Assembly (NCBI RefSeq): GCF_042738955.1
Contig: NZ_JBHYHC010000051.1
Span: 1 to 64,000, forward strand
DNA: 64,000 bases
Origin: Umezawaea sp042738955
GTDB taxonomy: Bacteria; Actinomycetota; Actinomycetes; Mycobacteriales; Pseudonocardiaceae
Direction of reading: 5' to 3'
The position numbers and the translations under genes were made by a program. The notes beneath the pieces are model-generated. The model saw nothing but the letters and a program-made list of their open reading frames with translations, was not told where the DNA came from and ran no database searches. Below are positions 51,371 through 60,082 of this stretch, piece by piece (the stretch's first letter is position 1; the number at the start of each line of letters is the position of its first letter).

Positions 51371-52051
51371 ATGAAACTACGGACCGACAAGGGTTTCGCG
51401 GCCCTGCCAGCCCTCTACGCGAGGATGGCGGGCGACGAGAAGCACGACTGGGCGGCGGCGTCGACGCTCGACGTGCTGTGGGTGCTCTACGACCGGGTGC
51501 TGGACGTGTCCCCGGACCGGGTCGACGATCCGGGGCGGGACAGGTTCCTGCTGTCCAAGGGGCACGGGCCGATGGCGTACTACGCGGTGCTGGCGGCGAA
51601 GGGCTTCCTCGAACCGTCCCTTTTGGACACCTGGACCGAGTGGGACTCGCCGCTGGGGCTGCACCCGGACCGCGTGCTGGTGCCGGGCGTGGAGATCGGC
51701 AGCGGGTCGCTCGGCCACGGCCTGCCGATCGCCGTCGGCACGGCGCTCGGCCTGCGGCTGCAAGGGGGGACGCAGCGCGTGGTCGTGCTGATCGGCGACG
51801 GCGAGCTGGAGGAGGGCAGCAACCACGAGGCCGTCGCCGTGGCGTCGCGGTTCGGGCTGGACCGGCTGACGGTCGTCGTGGTGGACAACAGGTCCGGCAC
51901 GCACGGCTGGCCCGGTGGGATCGCGGCCCGGTTCGCGGTCGAGGGCTGGGAAGCGACCACAGTGGACGGTCGGGACCAGGACGCGCTGCACGACGCCCTG
52001 ATGGTGCCGCACGTCGGCACGCCGCTCGTCGTCGTGGCGGAGGTCCGATGA
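51371..52051 (+). CDS. transketolase-like, N-terminal (TPP-binding) subunit
   Basis: A 226-residue half of a transketolase. The thiamine-diphosphate motif GDGELEEGSNHEAVAVASR and VVVVDNRSGTHG is at about residues 143-177, with FLLSKGHGPMAYYAVLA and GSGSLGHGLPIAVG upstream. It is shorter than typical N-terminal subunits (about 270 residues). GGGGAG precedes the ATG at 51371. It overlaps the C-terminal subunit gene by ATGA. Split transketolases occur in secondary metabolism and sugar pathways; the substrate here is unknown. Confidence 0.9.
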   Translation: MKLRTDKGFAALPALYARMAGDEKHDWAAASTLDVLWVLYDRVLDVSPDRVDDPGRDRFLLSKGHGPMAYYAVLAAKGFLEPSLLDTWTEWDSPLGLHPDRVLVPGVEIGSGSLGHGLPIAVGTALGLRLQGGTQRVVVLIGDGELEEGSNHEAVAVASRFGLDRLTVVVVDNRSGTHGWPGGIAARFAVEGWEATTVDGRDQDALHDALMVPHVGTPLVVVAEVR

Positions 52052-52944
52052 GCACCATGCGCGAGGCGTTCGCCCGGACCGTGACCGAGGCGATGGAGAC
52101 CGATCCGCGGCTGGTGGTCGTGCTCGCGGAGATCTCGCGGGACGTCTTCCCGACCACCGATCGGGTGATCAACGTCGGCATCCGCGAGCAGGCGATGGTC
52201 GGCGTGGGGGCCGGTCTGGCGCTCAGCGGCATGCGGCCCGTGGTGCACAGCTACGCGCCGTTCCTGGTCGAGCGGCCGTTCGAGCAGGTCAAGCTCGACT
52301 TCGGCCACCAGGACCTCGGGGGAGTCCTGGTGAGCGTCGGCGCGTCCTACGACGACCCCGGCTGGGGACGCACGCACCAGGCGCCCGGCGACGTGGCGCT
52401 GATCGACACCCTGCCGGGCTGGACGGTCCACGTGCCCGGCCACCCGGACGAGGTGGTGCCGCTGCTGCGCGCCGCGCTCGCCGCCGAGAACCGCGTCTAC
52501 CTGCGGCTTTCGCTGCGCACCAACGCCCGCGCGTACCCGGTGACGGAGGGGTTCACCGTGGTCCGCAAGGGGCGTCTTGGCGTGGTGCTGGCCGTCGGGC
52601 CGATGCTGGACCGGGTGCTGGAGGCGACCGAGGGCGTGGACGTGACGGTGCTCTACGCCGCCACCGTCCGGCCGTTCGACGGCGAGGGCCTGCGCCGCGC
52701 CGTGCGCGCGGCCGACCACGCCGACGTGCTGCTCGTCGAGCCGTACCTGGAGGGCACGTCGACCCACGTCGTGGCCGAGGCGCTCGCCGACCTGCCCGCA
52801 CGGGTGCGATCCCTTGGCGTGCAACGGGAAGCCGAGCTGCACGCGTACGGGACGGTCGAGGACCACGACGCCGCCCACGACCTCGACGTGCTGGGCGTCG
52901 CGGCGGCCGTGCGGCGGATGTACGAGCACGGGGGTCAGGCATGA
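52048..52944 (+). CDS. transketolase-like, C-terminal subunit
   Basis: A 298-residue partner of the preceding subunit. It carries the Pyr domain with the catalytic Glu in VGIREQAMVGVGAGLAL, the phenylalanine-rich YAPFLVERPFEQVKLDF, and the C-terminal transketolase domain with AATVRPFDGEGL. ASYDDPGWGRTHQAPGDVAL keeps the conserved His contact. The two subunits likely form an alpha2beta2 enzyme. Coupled to SoxR control, a role in handling redox-cycling metabolites or NADPH supply can be proposed. Confidence 0.9.
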   Translation: MSTMREAFARTVTEAMETDPRLVVVLAEISRDVFPTTDRVINVGIREQAMVGVGAGLALSGMRPVVHSYAPFLVERPFEQVKLDFGHQDLGGVLVSVGASYDDPGWGRTHQAPGDVALIDTLPGWTVHVPGHPDEVVPLLRAALAAENRVYLRLSLRTNARAYPVTEGFTVVRKGRLGVVLAVGPMLDRVLEATEGVDVTVLYAATVRPFDGEGLRRAVRAADHADVLLVEPYLEGTSTHVVAEALADLPARVRSLGVQREAELHAYGTVEDHDAAHDLDVLGVAAAVRRMYEHGGQA

Positions 52945-52953
52945 TCTAGTCCC

Positions 52954-53466
52954 GTGAGAGTGCCGAGAACCCTGATCTGGACCGCAGCACCCACCGCGGA
53001 GTTGCAGCTCGCCCTGCACCGGGAGGGCTCCGGCCCGGCAGCGCTGGTGCCGGTGACCTCGGGCACCGTGCTGCTGCCCGCGCGCCAAGGCGGTTTCGCG
53101 GCGGCGCTGAGACTGGCCGAACGCTGCCGGGAGATCGGCGGAACGGCGCTGGTGCTGCGGTGGGCGGGCGCCACGAGGGTGGGGACGGACGGCGTCCGCA
53201 CCACCTACCGAGGGTCGGTGCTCTCGGCGATGCGGCTCGTCGGCCCGGTCACGTGGTGGCTGCTCAAGGGGCGGGAACGCGGCGAGCAGGACCTCACCGC
53301 GGACGTGACGCAGGTCGTCGGCCTGGTCGACGAGGGCCGCGCGGACACCCACGTGGCCGCGCTGCCGTCGTCGCGCACCGGTCTGGCCGACCTGCCGATC
53401 AACACGCTGCTGCCCGTGGTCCCGGTGACGCAGGGCGCGGCGCCGCCCGAACCGCCGCTGACCTAA
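52954..53466 (+). CDS. conserved actinobacterial protein upstream of hisH
   Basis: A 170-residue protein I cannot assign. There is no signal peptide. One hydrophobic patch is present (VLSAMRLVGPVTWWLLKG). LPARQGGFAAALRLAERCREIGGTALVLRW looks like a nucleotide-fold segment. GTG at 52954 lies four bases after a TCTAGT-type -10, and the stop is 10 bases from hisH, so it is probably cotranscribed with hisH-priA. Confidence 0.6.
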   Translation: MRVPRTLIWTAAPTAELQLALHREGSGPAALVPVTSGTVLLPARQGGFAAALRLAERCREIGGTALVLRWAGATRVGTDGVRTTYRGSVLSAMRLVGPVTWWLLKGRERGEQDLTADVTQVVGLVDEGRADTHVAALPSSRTGLADLPINTLLPVVPVTQGAAPPEPPLT

Positions 53467-53475
53467 CCTGGTCCC

Positions 53476-54108
53476 GTGGCACGAGTCGTCGTACTGGACT
53501 ACGGATCAGGCAACCTCCGCTCCGTCGAGCGCGCTCTCCAGCGCGTCGGCGCCGACGTGGAGGTGACGGCCGACCATCGCGCCGTGCGCGAGGCCGACGG
53601 CCTGCTCGTGCCCGGTGTCGGCGCGTACGCGGCGTGCATGGAGCAGCTCAACGGCATCCGCGGCGCCCGGCTGATCGGCGAGCGCCTCGCGGGCGGCCGC
53701 CCGGTGCTGGGCGTGTGCGTCGGCATGCAGGTCCTGTTCGACCGCGGCATCGAGCACGGCGTGCGCACCGAGGGCTGCGGCGAGTGGCCGGGCACGGTCG
53801 AGCGGCTGGACGCGCCGATCGTTCCCCACATGGGGTGGAACACCGTGCGGCCCGCCGAGGGCACCAGGCTGTTCGCCGGTCTGCCCGACGACACGCGGTA
53901 CTACTTCGTGCACTCGTACGGCGTGCGCAAGTGGGAGCTGGAGCCCTCCGACGTGATCAAGCCGCCGCTGGTCACGTGGGCCGAGCACGGCACGGACTTC
54001 GTGGCCGCGGTGGAGAACGGGCCGCTGTGGGCGACCCAGTTCCACCCGGAGAAGTCCGGCGACGCGGGCGCGCACCTGCTGGAGAACTGGCTCGGCACCT
54101 TCAACTAG
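53476..54108 (+). CDS. hisH: imidazole glycerol phosphate synthase, glutaminase subunit
   Basis: A 210-residue class I glutaminase. The triad is Cys in LGVCVGMQVLF, and His and Glu in TQFHPEKSG. It feeds ammonia to HisF. GTG at 53476. It is followed by priA 10 bases later; hisF is not found in the window, and hisDCB lie 15 kb upstream. Confidence 0.95.
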   Translation: MARVVVLDYGSGNLRSVERALQRVGADVEVTADHRAVREADGLLVPGVGAYAACMEQLNGIRGARLIGERLAGGRPVLGVCVGMQVLFDRGIEHGVRTEGCGEWPGTVERLDAPIVPHMGWNTVRPAEGTRLFAGLPDDTRYYFVHSYGVRKWELEPSDVIKPPLVTWAEHGTDFVAAVENGPLWATQFHPEKSGDAGAHLLENWLGTFN

Positions 54109-54118
54109 GCTGAATGGC

Positions 54119-54865
54119 GTGACTTTCACGCTGCTCCCGGCCGTGGACGTGGTGGACGGCCGTGCCGTCCGACTCGTCCAGGGCGAAGCCGGAACCGAGA
54201 CCAACTACGGCGACCCGCTGGACGCCGCCCGCGCGTGGCAGCGCGACGGCGCCGAGTGGGTGCACCTGGTCGACCTCGACGCCGCCTTCGGCCGCGGCAG
54301 CAACCACGACCTGCTGGCGCGCGTCGTCGGCGAACTGGACGTCCAGGTCGAGCTGTCCGGTGGCATCCGCGACGACGAGTCGCTCGCCGCCGCGCTCGCG
54401 ACCGGCTGCGCCAGGGTCAACCTGGGCACCGCCGCGATCGAGAACCCCGAGTGGTGCGCGAAGGTCGTGGCCGAGCACGGCGAGAAGATCGCCGTCGGCC
54501 TGGACCTGCGGATCACCGAGCGCGGCCACCGCGTGTCCGGTCGCGGGTGGACCACCGACGGCGGCGACCTGTGGGAGGTGCTGGAGCGGCTCGACCGCGA
54601 CGGCTGCGCCCGGTACGTGGTGACCGACGTCGGCCGTGACGGCATGCTCCAGGGCCCGAACATCGACCTGCTGCGCGAGGTCTGCGCGCGCACCGACGCC
54701 CCGGTCATCGCGTCCGGCGGGGTGTCCAGTGTGGACGACGTCGTCGCGCTGGCGGGCCTGTCCCGCGACGGCGTCGAGGGCACGATCATCGGCAAGGCCC
54801 TGTACGCGGGCAACTTCACGCTGCCCGAGGCGCTCGCCGCGGTGCGCGCGTCCGCCGAGCTGTAG
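54119..54865 (+). CDS. priA: bifunctional HisA/TrpF isomerase (PriA)
   Basis: A 248-residue (beta-alpha)8 barrel. The phosphate-binding and catalytic segments are LLPAVDVVDGRAVRL, VELSGGIRDD, GLDLRITERGHRVSGRGW and YVVTDVGRDGMLQGPN. Actinobacteria lacking trpF use this enzyme for both histidine and tryptophan synthesis; whether trpF exists here cannot be seen. It ends the segment and is followed by a perfect terminator hairpin. Confidence 0.93.
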   Translation: MTFTLLPAVDVVDGRAVRLVQGEAGTETNYGDPLDAARAWQRDGAEWVHLVDLDAAFGRGSNHDLLARVVGELDVQVELSGGIRDDESLAAALATGCARVNLGTAAIENPEWCAKVVAEHGEKIAVGLDLRITERGHRVSGRGWTTDGGDLWEVLERLDRDGCARYVVTDVGRDGMLQGPNIDLLREVCARTDAPVIASGGVSSVDDVVALAGLSRDGVEGTIIGKALYAGNFTLPEALAAVRASAEL

Positions 54866-54881
54866 ACCGGTCGGTAGTTGT

Positions 54882-54918
54882 CATCCCGTGGGATGGTCCT
54901 CGACCATCCCACGGGATG
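54882..54918. terminator. perfect 17-bp terminator after priA
   Basis: CATCCCGTGGGATGGTC and GACCATCCCACGGGATG form a perfect stem with a 3-base loop (CTC). It lies 17 bases after the priA stop and before the convergent Clp_N gene. Confidence 0.88.
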
Positions 54919-55006
54919 TTGTCCGGTGAGCGGCGTCCCCGCCACCGTGTGCCATGCCGATTTTCCGTGGCGCGGGGCACTGGGCGGTGGCGGGATGACC
55001 GACTGC

Positions 55007-55744
55007 TCAGGCCCCCGGAAGCGCCCTGCTCCGCGCGCGGCTGATGGCCGCGGTGATCTCCCCGACGACGTGGACCTCCGCCGCCTGGTGGGTGACCCCG
55101 GTCCCGGCCAGCGCTTCCGCCGCCGTCCCCGCGCCCTCGGCCAGCAGGCCGAGCAGCAGGTGTTCGGTCCCGACGAAGGTGTGCCCGAGCCGTAGCGCCT
55201 CGCGCACGGCCAGTTCCAGCGCCTTCTTGCAGTGCGTGGTGAACGGCTGCTGCTCCGCGGGCTGCCTGCTCGTCTTGTCCAGCTTCAGCAGCACGGCCAT
55301 CCGCGTCGTGCCCTCCGACGCCTCCAGGTAGTGCACGGTTTTCGCCCCGAGTCCGCCCGACTCGTCGAGCAGCCCGAGCAGCAGGTGCTCGGTGCCGATG
55401 GTCTCGCTGAACCGCGCGTGGTGCCGAGCCAGCAGCACGACCCGCCGCGCCCGCTCGGTGTACCGGTCGAACGACGGCTTCGACAACGCCTCGGCGTCCG
55501 GCGACTCCCGCGGCACGAACCGCTTCTGCGCGGCCTGCTTCGACACCCCGATGCTCTCGCCGATCTCGGTCCAGGAGGCCCCGGACCGCCGAGCCTCGTC
55601 CACGAAGTGCCCGATCAGGTGATCACCCAGCTCGTCCAGCTGCCCGCTCAACCCGACCGCCGCGGTCAACCGGTCGAGCACCGCGGTGTGCTCCGCCGCC
55701 ACGACGACGATGAGGTCGGTCAACTGGACCGGCGAGGTGATCAT
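55007..55744 (-). CDS. HTH plus double Clp_N repeat protein
   Basis: A 245-residue protein with an N-terminal helix-turn-helix (SWTEIGESIGVSKQAAQKRF, residues about 55-75) fused to two ClpC N-terminal repeats (TERARRVVLLARHHARFSETI plus GTEHLLLGLLDE, and CKKALELAVREALRL plus GTEHLLLGLLAE). It has no ATPase. Free Clp_N proteins can bind client or stress proteins, here joined to DNA binding. ATG at 55744 lies just downstream of two perfect dyads in its promoter, which suggests autoregulation. Confidence 0.88.
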   Translation of the reverse strand: MITSPVQLTDLIVVVAAEHTAVLDRLTAAVGLSGQLDELGDHLIGHFVDEARRSGASWTEIGESIGVSKQAAQKRFVPRESPDAEALSKPSFDRYTERARRVVLLARHHARFSETIGTEHLLLGLLDESGGLGAKTVHYLEASEGTTRMAVLLKLDKTSRQPAEQQPFTTHCKKALELAVREALRLGHTFVGTEHLLLGLLAEGAGTAAEALAGTGVTHQAAEVHVVGEITAAISRARSRALPGA

Positions 55745-55746
55745 CC

Positions 55747-55792
55747 GTCAACTCTAGGTTGACGCTTTCGGGCCCGTCAACCGCCGGTTGAC
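55747..55792. promoter_or_regulatory. two identical-arm operators for the HTH-Clp_N gene
   Basis: GTCAAC-TCTAG-GTTGAC (55747-55763) and GTCAAC-CGCCG-GTTGAC (55776-55792) are perfect dyads 29 bases apart. On the reverse strand TTGACG (-35) and TAGAGT (-10, 55757-55752) with an 18-base spacer lie inside them, and the start codon follows at once (leaderless). Confidence 0.75.
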
Positions 55793-56157
55793 GCACTGAT
55801 GGAAATCCCGATGGACCCCTCGGACCCCCGCCTGATCCGACTCCCGAGAAGCGTCAACTTCCCCATGACGCCGTACTTCTTGCCGATCAACCCCCGCACC
55901 CGATCAGTCCCACCCTGGTCCAGCAGTTCAGCCCGCGCGGGCACGGACTCCCCACTGGGCCGCCCCCGCACATCACAAGGCCCGACCAGCACGGCCCCAT
56001 CCCGCCGAATCCGCTTCACCTTCCCACTGTCCGTCGCGGACCACGCCAACAACCGCTCCCCGTCCCCCACCACCCACACCGGCGTGGCAACAGACCGCCC
56101 GTCCTTCCGGAACGTCGTCAACAACAGGTACTTGCCCTCACCGAGTTCACTCAACAT
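55777..56157 (-). CDS. PPOX-class F420-type oxidoreductase
   Basis: A 126-residue split-barrel flavin/F420-binding protein. GKYLLLTTFRKDGRSVATPVWVV at the start and the strand LLAWSATDSGKVKRIRRDGAVLV are the family core; VLVGPCDVRGRP follows. Such small enzymes reduce varied substrates with F420H2. Start ATG at 56157. Its stop lies inside the second operator of the downstream Clp_N gene. Confidence 0.88.
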   Translation of the reverse strand: MLSELGEGKYLLLTTFRKDGRSVATPVWVVGDGERLLAWSATDSGKVKRIRRDGAVLVGPCDVRGRPSGESVPARAELLDQGGTDRVRGLIGKKYGVMGKLTLLGSRIRRGSEGSIGISISASTGG

Positions 56158-56549
56158 CCTGCGGACCCTAGTAGCCCCGAGCCGTTGCGGCAGCAACAAA
56201 CCTGGCCCTCGAAAACCCACCCGCCAGGGCAAGGCGACGTCGAATTCGCGGCTCTTGCCGCACGCGTCCCCGGCGTGACCCGTCCGTGCGCCGTCGCTCG
56301 GGTTGCCGTGGGATCTCGCCGGACCTGTCCACTACCGGTCAACGCCTGTGTGATCTACGTGATGCCGCAGGGAATTTCGTCACTCTGCGCACAAGGGCAC
56401 GCTGGGAAATCGCACCGTCACCTCGCTCAGCGTGACTAGTCCATTCGGCCGTCTACCGGTGGTGTGAAATCCCCGTCATAGTTCCGCCTCGGATCGGGGG
56501 GTCGTTTCAACGTGGGCCGGGGTGAGACCCGGCTTGGGGGGCTACAAGC
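56158..56549. other. gene-free 392-base spacer
   Basis: The spacer separates a reverse-strand gene from the LamG giant. No RNA gene, dyad array or likely small gene is seen. It presumably holds the two promoters; the 3' 100 bases are less GC-rich and contain no clear ribosome site before the ATG at 56550. Confidence 0.5.
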
Positions 56550-59500
56550 ATGCGCGAACGCGCTACAGCGCGGGGTTTTGCCCTGCGCACATTCGTCCTG
56601 GGCGTGGTGCTCGCGGTCGGGGGTGGGGTCCTTCCCGGCCTCTCGCCCGCGGCGGCCGCGGCGCCGGTTCCCGACGAGGTGGCCGACGAGGCCACCGCCG
56701 TCGCACTGGCCATGAAGCACGGCAAGCAGATCAGGATCACCTCCGCCACCACGGACACGGCGCAGGTGACCGCCAATCCCGACGGTTCGCTGACGATGCA
56801 GGACCACGTGCAGCCCGTTCGGGTGAAGCGCGACTCCGGATGGGTCGACGTCGACCTGAACCTGGAGCGCAAGCCCAACGGTTCGATCGAACCGAAGGCC
56901 GCACCCGTCGGCCTGGTGTTCTCCGCGGGCGGCGTCGGCTCGGCGGCCCGCGGTCCGATCGCCCGGCTGGTCAAGGGCGAGCAGGAGGTCGGGTTCGGCT
57001 GGGACAGCGACCTGCCCGACGCCGTGATCGACGGGGCGACGGTCACCTACCCGAACGTCCTGCACGACGTCGACCTGCGGCTCACGGCGAACCTCAAGGG
57101 GTTCTCCGAGGTGCTGGTCGTGAAGAACGCCGACGCGGCGAAGAACGCGAAGCTCAAGAAGATCACGTTCAAGTCCCACACCAAGGGCGTGAAGATCGAG
57201 AAGTCCGCCGCTCCCACGGCGAAGCAGGCGGGCCTGTCCAGTGCGGGCCTCGTCGTCAAGGACACCGCGGGCACGCAGGTGTTCTCCGGTGACGCGTCCC
57301 GCATGTGGGACTCCACGGGCGTCACCCGCGACCACGACCCGTTGACGGGCCCCGCGGCGGGCGGTCGCGCGGCGGTCATGGGCGTCGACGTCACGGCGGA
57401 CGCCGTGGCGATCACCCCCGACCAGGCGTTCCTCGCGGACCCCGCGACCACGTACCCGGTGCTCCTGGACCCCGACTACTCGTGCACCACCTGCTCCAAG
57501 GCGCACCACGCCGTCGTCCAGTCCCCACCGGAGTGGCAGCACGCGAAGAACTTCGACCAGACCGGCGGCGACCTCGGCGACCTGAAGGTCGGCTACCTCA
57601 ACGCCTCGTCGCTGAACGCGTCGGTCAACGGCGTCTCCCGCACCTACCTGCAGATGAACACCGCGGGCATCATCGGGAAGAAGATCAGGAGCGCGACCCT
57701 GCACACGCGGGTCATCGCCTCCTACTCGTGCGCGCCGTCCCCGACCGAGCTGCGGTTGGCCGGGTGGATCGACGCGAACACCGACTGGACCAACCAGCCG
57801 TTCGTCGGCGGAGCCCCGCTCTCGTCGAACAACCGGTCCAACAACCCCGGTTTCTGCCCGAGCGACGGCGGAGCCGACTTCGACGCCACGTCCGCCGCCG
57901 TGAGCGCGGCCGCGAACAACTGGGAGCTCACGACGTTCTCGCTGTCGGCCGCCAACGAGGGCGACCTGAACAACTCGTGGCGGCGCTTCGACCTCAACCC
58001 GTACTTCGAAGTGATCTACAACAGCTTCCCGAACACGCCGACCGAACTCGGCATCGAGGCGTGGGGCCCACGGCAGGCCGACGCCCTGCCCTGCGTGCGC
58101 GGAGCGAACAGGCCGGTCGTGGCCACCAAGACGCCCCGCCTGCGCGCCCGCCTGTCGGACCCGGACGGGGGAGTGCTCGACGCCGGGTTCCGCCTGCTGA
58201 AGGGCACGTTCGACAACTACACGTGGAACGGCCTGGACATCCACGCCGACTGGGTGGGCTCCTCCTCGTTCGCCGAGGTCACGGTGCCCGCGGGCTGGGT
58301 GACAGACCAGGGCGTCTACTCGTTCCACCTCTGGTCGGGCGACGGCGACCCCTCGGTCAGCAGCTGGTCGGAGACCTGTGAGTTCGAAGTCGACACCGTC
58401 GCACCGAAGACCCCGGTGATCTCCTCGACCGACTACCCGGCGGCGACGCCGAGCGGCAGCACGGGGCAGACCGGCGCGTTCACCTTCGCCACCAACGGCA
58501 ACACCGGCACCGGTGGCGCGATGGACGTCCAGCGCTACGGCTGGTCGCTCAACGACGACAACGGCGTCCTGAACCAGGTCGTTGTCAAGGCCGCGTCCGG
58601 TTCCGTCACGACCTCGATCACCCCGACGCAGAGCGGCACCAACACGCTCTACGTCTACGCCTTCGACCGCGCGGAGAACCGGTCCGCGACCGCCGCGAAG
58701 TACGTGTTCTCCGTGGCCGGACCGAGCGGCGCCAAGGGGATCTGGAAGCTGGACGAGTCGTCCGGGACGACCGCGGCCGACACCGGCGGCGGCAACCGGA
58801 CGTTGACGCTGGCGACCGGTGCGGCCTTCGGCGCCGGCTACTCGGCCAACGGCATGACGGTCAACGGCACGACCGGGCTCGCCACGACGGCCGCCTCGGT
58901 GCTGGACACGTCGAAGGCGTTCTCCGTCTCGACCTGGGTGCGGCTCGACAGCGCCGCGTCCACCCGCACCGCGGTGAGCCAGGACGTCGGCACCGCCAGC
59001 GCGTTCTCGTTGCAGTACAACAAGACCTTGAACCGCTGGGCGCTGTCGGCCAAGGCGACCCCGACCTCCACCGAGCTCCGGTCGGCCACGTCGCTGGCCG
59101 CGCCCGAGATCGGGCAGTGGACGCACCTGGCGGGCGTGTACGAGCCGACGACGCAGAAGCTGTCCCTCTACGTCAACGGCAAGCTGGAGGGTTCGGCCGA
59201 CGCGCTGCTGTCGACCGCCACCGCCGGGCAGTTGGTCGTGGGCGCGGCCAAGGCGAGCGGCAACCGGGTCGAGCAGTTCGCGGGCGCCGTCGACCAGGTC
59301 CAGGTGTGGGACCGGCAGATCACCGCCGTGGAGGCCGCGGGGCTGAACAACACCGGCGTGCTGCGCGCCCAGTACAAGCTCGACGAGCAGACCGGGACCG
59401 CGGCGAAGGACGAGGTGTCCGGGCTGAACGGCGTCGTGTCCGGCGCGGGCGCGAGCTGGATGTCCAACACCCGCAACAAGTGGGCCCACTTCGACCAGTC

Positions 59501-60020
59501 GTGGACCGGCAGCGTCGCGGCCCAGCAGCCGGTGAACTTCCGCACCGACCGCTCCTACACGGTGTCCGCGTGGGTCCGACACGACGGGCTCGACCCGGCG
59601 TCCCGCACCGCCTTGTCGGCGACCGACTCGCAGCGTTCGCCGTTCCTCCTCGGCTACCGGCCGTCCCACGGCAAGTGGTCGCTCTACGTCACGCCCGCCG
59701 TGGGCGAGGGGTGGCACGCGATGTCCGACGAGGCGGCCGAAGCGGGTAGGTGGACGCACCTGGTGGGCACCTTCGACGCCACGACCGGTCGGATCGCGCT
59801 CTTCGTCAACGGCGTCAAGCAGGCCACCTACGTCAACACGCCCGACGGTGGCGGAGTGGTCGGTCGTCAGGGCACGGGTGGGCTCTCCATCGCCCGCGCC
59901 GACTGGACCGGTGTGCTCACCGACTACTGGAAGGGCGACGTCGACGACGCCAGGGCCTACTCGGGCGTGCTGACCGACGACCAGGTCCTCCAGGTGTTCA
60001 GCGCCACCCCGCACCGCTAG
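56550..60020 (+). CDS. giant secreted DNRLRE/LamG-domain protein
   Basis: A 1156-residue exported protein. A signal peptide spans about residues 1-38 (FVLGVVLAVGGGVLPGLSPA). A DNRLRE-type region (about 60-330) is followed by a fibronectin-like stretch (about 540-740) and two LamG/concanavalin-type modules (from KGIWKLDESSGTTAADTGGG at about 730, and QYKLDEQTGTAAKDEVSGLN at about 945). Each has the WTHLAGVYEPTT or WTHLVGTFDATTG strand. These modules bind sugars or peptides. It is 62 bases upstream of an Rhs/YD-repeat protein and is likely its carrier or partner. Confidence 0.85.
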   Translation: MRERATARGFALRTFVLGVVLAVGGGVLPGLSPAAAAAPVPDEVADEATAVALAMKHGKQIRITSATTDTAQVTANPDGSLTMQDHVQPVRVKRDSGWVDVDLNLERKPNGSIEPKAAPVGLVFSAGGVGSAARGPIARLVKGEQEVGFGWDSDLPDAVIDGATVTYPNVLHDVDLRLTANLKGFSEVLVVKNADAAKNAKLKKITFKSHTKGVKIEKSAAPTAKQAGLSSAGLVVKDTAGTQVFSGDASRMWDSTGVTRDHDPLTGPAAGGRAAVMGVDVTADAVAITPDQAFLADPATTYPVLLDPDYSCTTCSKAHHAVVQSPPEWQHAKNFDQTGGDLGDLKVGYLNASSLNASVNGVSRTYLQMNTAGIIGKKIRSATLHTRVIASYSCAPSPTELRLAGWIDANTDWTNQPFVGGAPLSSNNRSNNPGFCPSDGGADFDATSAAVSAAANNWELTTFSLSAANEGDLNNSWRRFDLNPYFEVIYNSFPNTPTELGIEAWGPRQADALPCVRGANRPVVATKTPRLRARLSDPDGGVLDAGFRLLKGTFDNYTWNGLDIHADWVGSSSFAEVTVPAGWVTDQGVYSFHLWSGDGDPSVSSWSETCEFEVDTVAPKTPVISSTDYPAATPSGSTGQTGAFTFATNGNTGTGGAMDVQRYGWSLNDDNGVLNQVVVKAASGSVTTSITPTQSGTNTLYVYAFDRAENRSATAAKYVFSVAGPSGAKGIWKLDESSGTTAADTGGGNRTLTLATGAAFGAGYSANGMTVNGTTGLATTAASVLDTSKAFSVSTWVRLDSAASTRTAVSQDVGTASAFSLQYNKTLNRWALSAKATPTSTELRSATSLAAPEIGQWTHLAGVYEPTTQKLSLYVNGKLEGSADALLSTATAGQLVVGAAKASGNRVEQFAGAVDQVQVWDRQITAVEAAGLNNTGVLRAQYKLDEQTGTAAKDEVSGLNGVVSGAGASWMSNTRNKWAHFDQSWTGSVAAQQPVNFRTDRSYTVSAWVRHDGLDPASRTALSATDSQRSPFLLGYRPSHGKWSLYVTPAVGEGWHAMSDEAAEAGRWTHLVGTFDATTGRIALFVNGVKQATYVNTPDGGGVVGRQGTGGLSIARADWTGVLTDYWKGDVDDARAYSGVLTDDQVLQVFSATPHR

Positions 60021-60082
60021 CGGACCCGGCTCCACCTCCTCGTCCGCTCACGCGGACCGCCAACTCCCGAAGGAGTTCTGCT

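Noticed and set aside
56436..60035. A 1199-codon reverse-strand open frame opposite the LamG protein
   Set aside because: Low-complexity Arg/Val/Gly translation with no domain; the forward frame has clear LamG modules.
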